Source: Candidatus Nitrospira nitrificans (GTDB lineage: Bacteria; Nitrospirota; Nitrospiria; Nitrospirales; Nitrospiraceae). From it: 64,000 bases of DNA. The DNA lies in assembly GCF_001458775.1 (NCBI RefSeq), contig NZ_CZPZ01000036.1, positions 95,281 through 159,280 of the forward strand, written 5' to 3'. The position numbers and the translations under genes were made by a program. The notes below the pieces were generated by a model. The model saw only the letters and a list, made by a program, of their open reading frames with translations. It did no database searches and had not been told where the DNA came from. This document shows positions 62,400 to 64,000 of the stretch, piece after piece (positions within the stretch are counted from its first letter, which is position 1; the number at the start of each line of letters is the position of its first letter).

Positions 62400-63725
62400 A
62401 TGTGGAAGCTTCTCTACAATATCGGTCTTCTGCTCGCCTTCCCTGTGATTCTGGGAGTCCTCCTCGCCAAGCCACGTTGCCGACCCGGACTGGCCCAGAG
62501 GTTCGGGTTGGAGGAAGGTCTATCCGGTCTATTCGGTCTATCTCATCGACGGGACAGGCTAGACAAACCAGTCATCTGGATTCACGCGGTGTCGCTCGGC
62601 GAAGTCGTGGCCGTCACCCCGCTGGTGAAGGCGCTGCACAAACGCCATCCGGAGCTTCGTTATGTTGTCACAACCGTGACGGAAACAGGGCGGGAGGCGG
62701 TCGAACAACGCTTGGCAGGCATTGCCGAGCATCGCTACGCTCCGCTTGATTTTCCATGGGCGGTCGCTGGAAGGGTTCGACGCCTGCGTCCATTGCTCTA
62801 CCTGTTTGTCGAGACCGAACTCTGGCCGAACCTACTGTGGACCTTACGCGAGCAGGATGTGCCCTCGGTGTTGGTGAACGGGAGGCTGTCGTCGCGGTCA
62901 TTCGGTCGTCAGGATCTGCCCGTGATTCGCTCCTTCTATCGGTCGGTGCTTCAGACGCTGACACTTTGTTTAATGCAATCCGCCAGGGATCGACAGCGTA
63001 TTGTTGCGTTGGGCGCTGAACCGTCGCGCGTTCACGTGACCGGGAATATCAAGTTTGATCAACCATTGCCGGATGCCGGCTCGGACGATTCGCTCCGTCG
63101 GAGCTTCGGACTTGATGAGGACGAACGATTAATTCTGGCGGGCAGTACGCATCCCGGAGAAGAGGAATTGCTGGTCTCGGCGTATGGGCGGATCGTCAGG
63201 ACTTATCCCTCAACCGTGCTCATGTTGGCCCCTCGTCATATCGAACGGGTGGAACGAGTGGAGATCATGCTCCGAGAAGCCGGGTTTGAGGTGCAACGCA
63301 AAAGTCAGATCCGGGAGAAACGGTCCGGTCCGCGCGTGGTTATTCTGGACACGAGGGGAGAGCTGGCTCGCGCGTATCGCGAAGCCGTTGTGGCATTCGT
63401 CGGCGGGACCCTCGTTCCTGTGGGCGGGCACAATTTGTTGGAACCGGCCGTGTGGGGCACGCCCGTCATGTTTGGGCCGTATACGGACCATTGTGCCGAG
63501 GTTGCGGCGCTCTTGTCCGAGGCCGGAGGAGGTCGCCGCGTGGGGGGAATGGAGGACCTCGTTGCCGCTCTTGAAGAATGGCTCGGTCAGTCCGAAACTC
63601 GTTATCGTGTGGGGCAAGCCGCTAAACAGGCGGTGCTGGACAACCAAGGCGCCTTGAAGCAAAGTGTGGACCTGATCGAAACGTGTCTGACTCCTGTGTC
63701 GTCCTTCGTGGCTCGCTGTTCGTGA
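62400..63725 (+). CDS. waaA: 3-deoxy-D-manno-octulosonic acid transferase
   Basis: 441 residues. It adds Kdo to lipid IVA, the bridge to the LPS core. N-terminal anchor (WKLLYNIGLLLAFPVILG), then IWIHAVSLGEVVAVTPLVKAL, FVETELWPNLLW, VLVNGRLSSRS, HVTGNIKFDQ, LILAGSTHPGEE and the nucleotide-binding GGTLVPVGGHNLLEPAVWGTPVMFGP. A small insertion of GLSGLFGLS at about residue 40 comes from three in-frame 9-bp repeats. lpxK starts about 165 bases later. Confidence 0.95.
   Translation: MWKLLYNIGLLLAFPVILGVLLAKPRCRPGLAQRFGLEEGLSGLFGLSHRRDRLDKPVIWIHAVSLGEVVAVTPLVKALHKRHPELRYVVTTVTETGREAVEQRLAGIAEHRYAPLDFPWAVAGRVRRLRPLLYLFVETELWPNLLWTLREQDVPSVLVNGRLSSRSFGRQDLPVIRSFYRSVLQTLTLCLMQSARDRQRIVALGAEPSRVHVTGNIKFDQPLPDAGSDDSLRRSFGLDEDERLILAGSTHPGEEELLVSAYGRIVRTYPSTVLMLAPRHIERVERVEIMLREAGFEVQRKSQIREKRSGPRVVILDTRGELARAYREAVVAFVGGTLVPVGGHNLLEPAVWGTPVMFGPYTDHCAEVAALLSEAGGGRRVGGMEDLVAALEEWLGQSETRYRVGQAAKQAVLDNQGALKQSVDLIETCLTPVSSFVARCS
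62517..62543 (+). repeat. Three tandem 9-bp repeats inside waaA
   Basis: GGTCTATCC, GGTCTATTC and GGTCTATCT follow each other in frame and encode Gly-Leu-Ser/Phe three times between two conserved blocks of WaaA. Copy number could vary without breaking the frame. Confidence 0.8.
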
Positions 63726-63890
63726 AGCCCGCTTCGCGGCCCGCATCGATGAGTCCGCGAGGCGAGCGAGCGTGAAGCGCAGGAGGAGAAGAGTGTGCCT
63801 GTATCTTCGCTTGCGAGATACGAAATACGCTTCACGATCAACGATGTTCCACAATTTCGCGACAAACTGATATGAGCAGCGCGGGCTGAT
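63726..63890. repeat. Repeat-rich gap between waaA and lpxK
   Basis: CGTGAAGCCCGCTTCGCGG, GCGTGAAGCG and, in inverse sense, ATACGCTTCACGA occur here, with CTTCGCTTGCGAGATACG between. It is the third stretch of GTGAAGCG-type units and can fold into several hairpins. No gene is seen. Confidence 0.5.
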
Positions 63891-64000
63891 ATGGCGTTCT
63901 TGCATCCTGGACAACCGGTCCGCAAAGGGCTGTACTGGGTTGCTGGGTTGTACGGCCTCGTTATCCGATTGCGGCTGTGGTGCTACCGGAACGGTTGGCT
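63891..64000 (+). CDS. lpxK: Tetraacyldisaccharide 4'-kinase, 3'-truncated by window edge
   Basis: The visible 36 codons (AFLHPGQPVRKGLYWVAG then LYGLVIRLRLWCYRNGW) match the N-terminal membrane helix and the LYG..VRLR..YxxG pattern of LpxK, which phosphorylates the lipid A disaccharide at the 4' position. The position after waaA supports this. The kinase domain is beyond the window, so the call rests on little sequence. Confidence 0.65.
   Translation, partial: MAFLHPGQPVRKGLYWVAGLYGLVIRLRLWCYRNGW

Overview
The window looks like a chromosomal segment of a Gram-negative, LPS-bearing bacterium of the phylum Nitrospirota, most likely a Nitrospira-type nitrite oxidiser. This is inferred from the combination of a complete lipid A/BamA locus with an actinobacterial-style 20S proteasome and Pup-ligase locus, a membrane-anchored multihaem cytochrome c, and GC-rich, tightly packed operons. 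No rRNA or tRNA gene was recognised, and no CRISPR array, complete transposase or prophage.

Layout. 1-13,300 holds mostly single genes: a truncated nitrilase, YqgE, a DUF3422-like protein, uvrA, a YbjQ protein, a TolC-type channel, an M28 peptidase, secreted hypotheticals and an RRM RNA-binding protein with a strong terminator. 13,365-23,235 is housekeeping: uvrB, ffh, then rpsP-rimM-trmD-rplS-rnhB-yraN, then ftsE-ftsX-envC. 23,300-26,950 has a CtpA-type protease and thiS-thiG-thiE. 27,091-34,661 is the proteasome locus: ring ATPase (mpa/arc), dop, prcB, prcA, pafA and a translationally coupled M23 lipoprotein. The modifier gene (pup/UBact) is not visible; the dop-prcB gap where it might sit is largely filled by a repeat element.

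34,700-41,990 is an accessory stretch of visibly lower GC: a 1359-residue unknown protein coupled to a 219-residue lipoprotein, and a decayed hipA beside an intact HTH gene. 41,993-46,440 carries a five-haem cytochrome, small unknowns, an HD phosphohydrolase and a DUF2062 protein; the last two run with thiL and lon in one minus-strand operon (49,991 to 44,495). galU follows, with a promoter placed so close to the ATG that the mRNA may be leaderless.

51,400-64,000 is an envelope-biogenesis locus read rightward: bamA, two Skp/OmpH-like genes, fabZ, lpxA, lpxI, a Gfo/Idh oxidoreductase (GnnA candidate), lpxB, msbA, a DUF374 acyltransferase with a frameshift at an A9 tract, waaA and the start of lpxK. 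Together these make, flip and decorate lipid A and assemble outer-membrane proteins. Several small palindromic elements sit at gene ends: one shared by the dop-prcB and galU-lon gaps, a 214-bp element whose arm supplies the msbA stop codon, and GTGAAGCGTGAAACG-type repeats near thiE and waaA.
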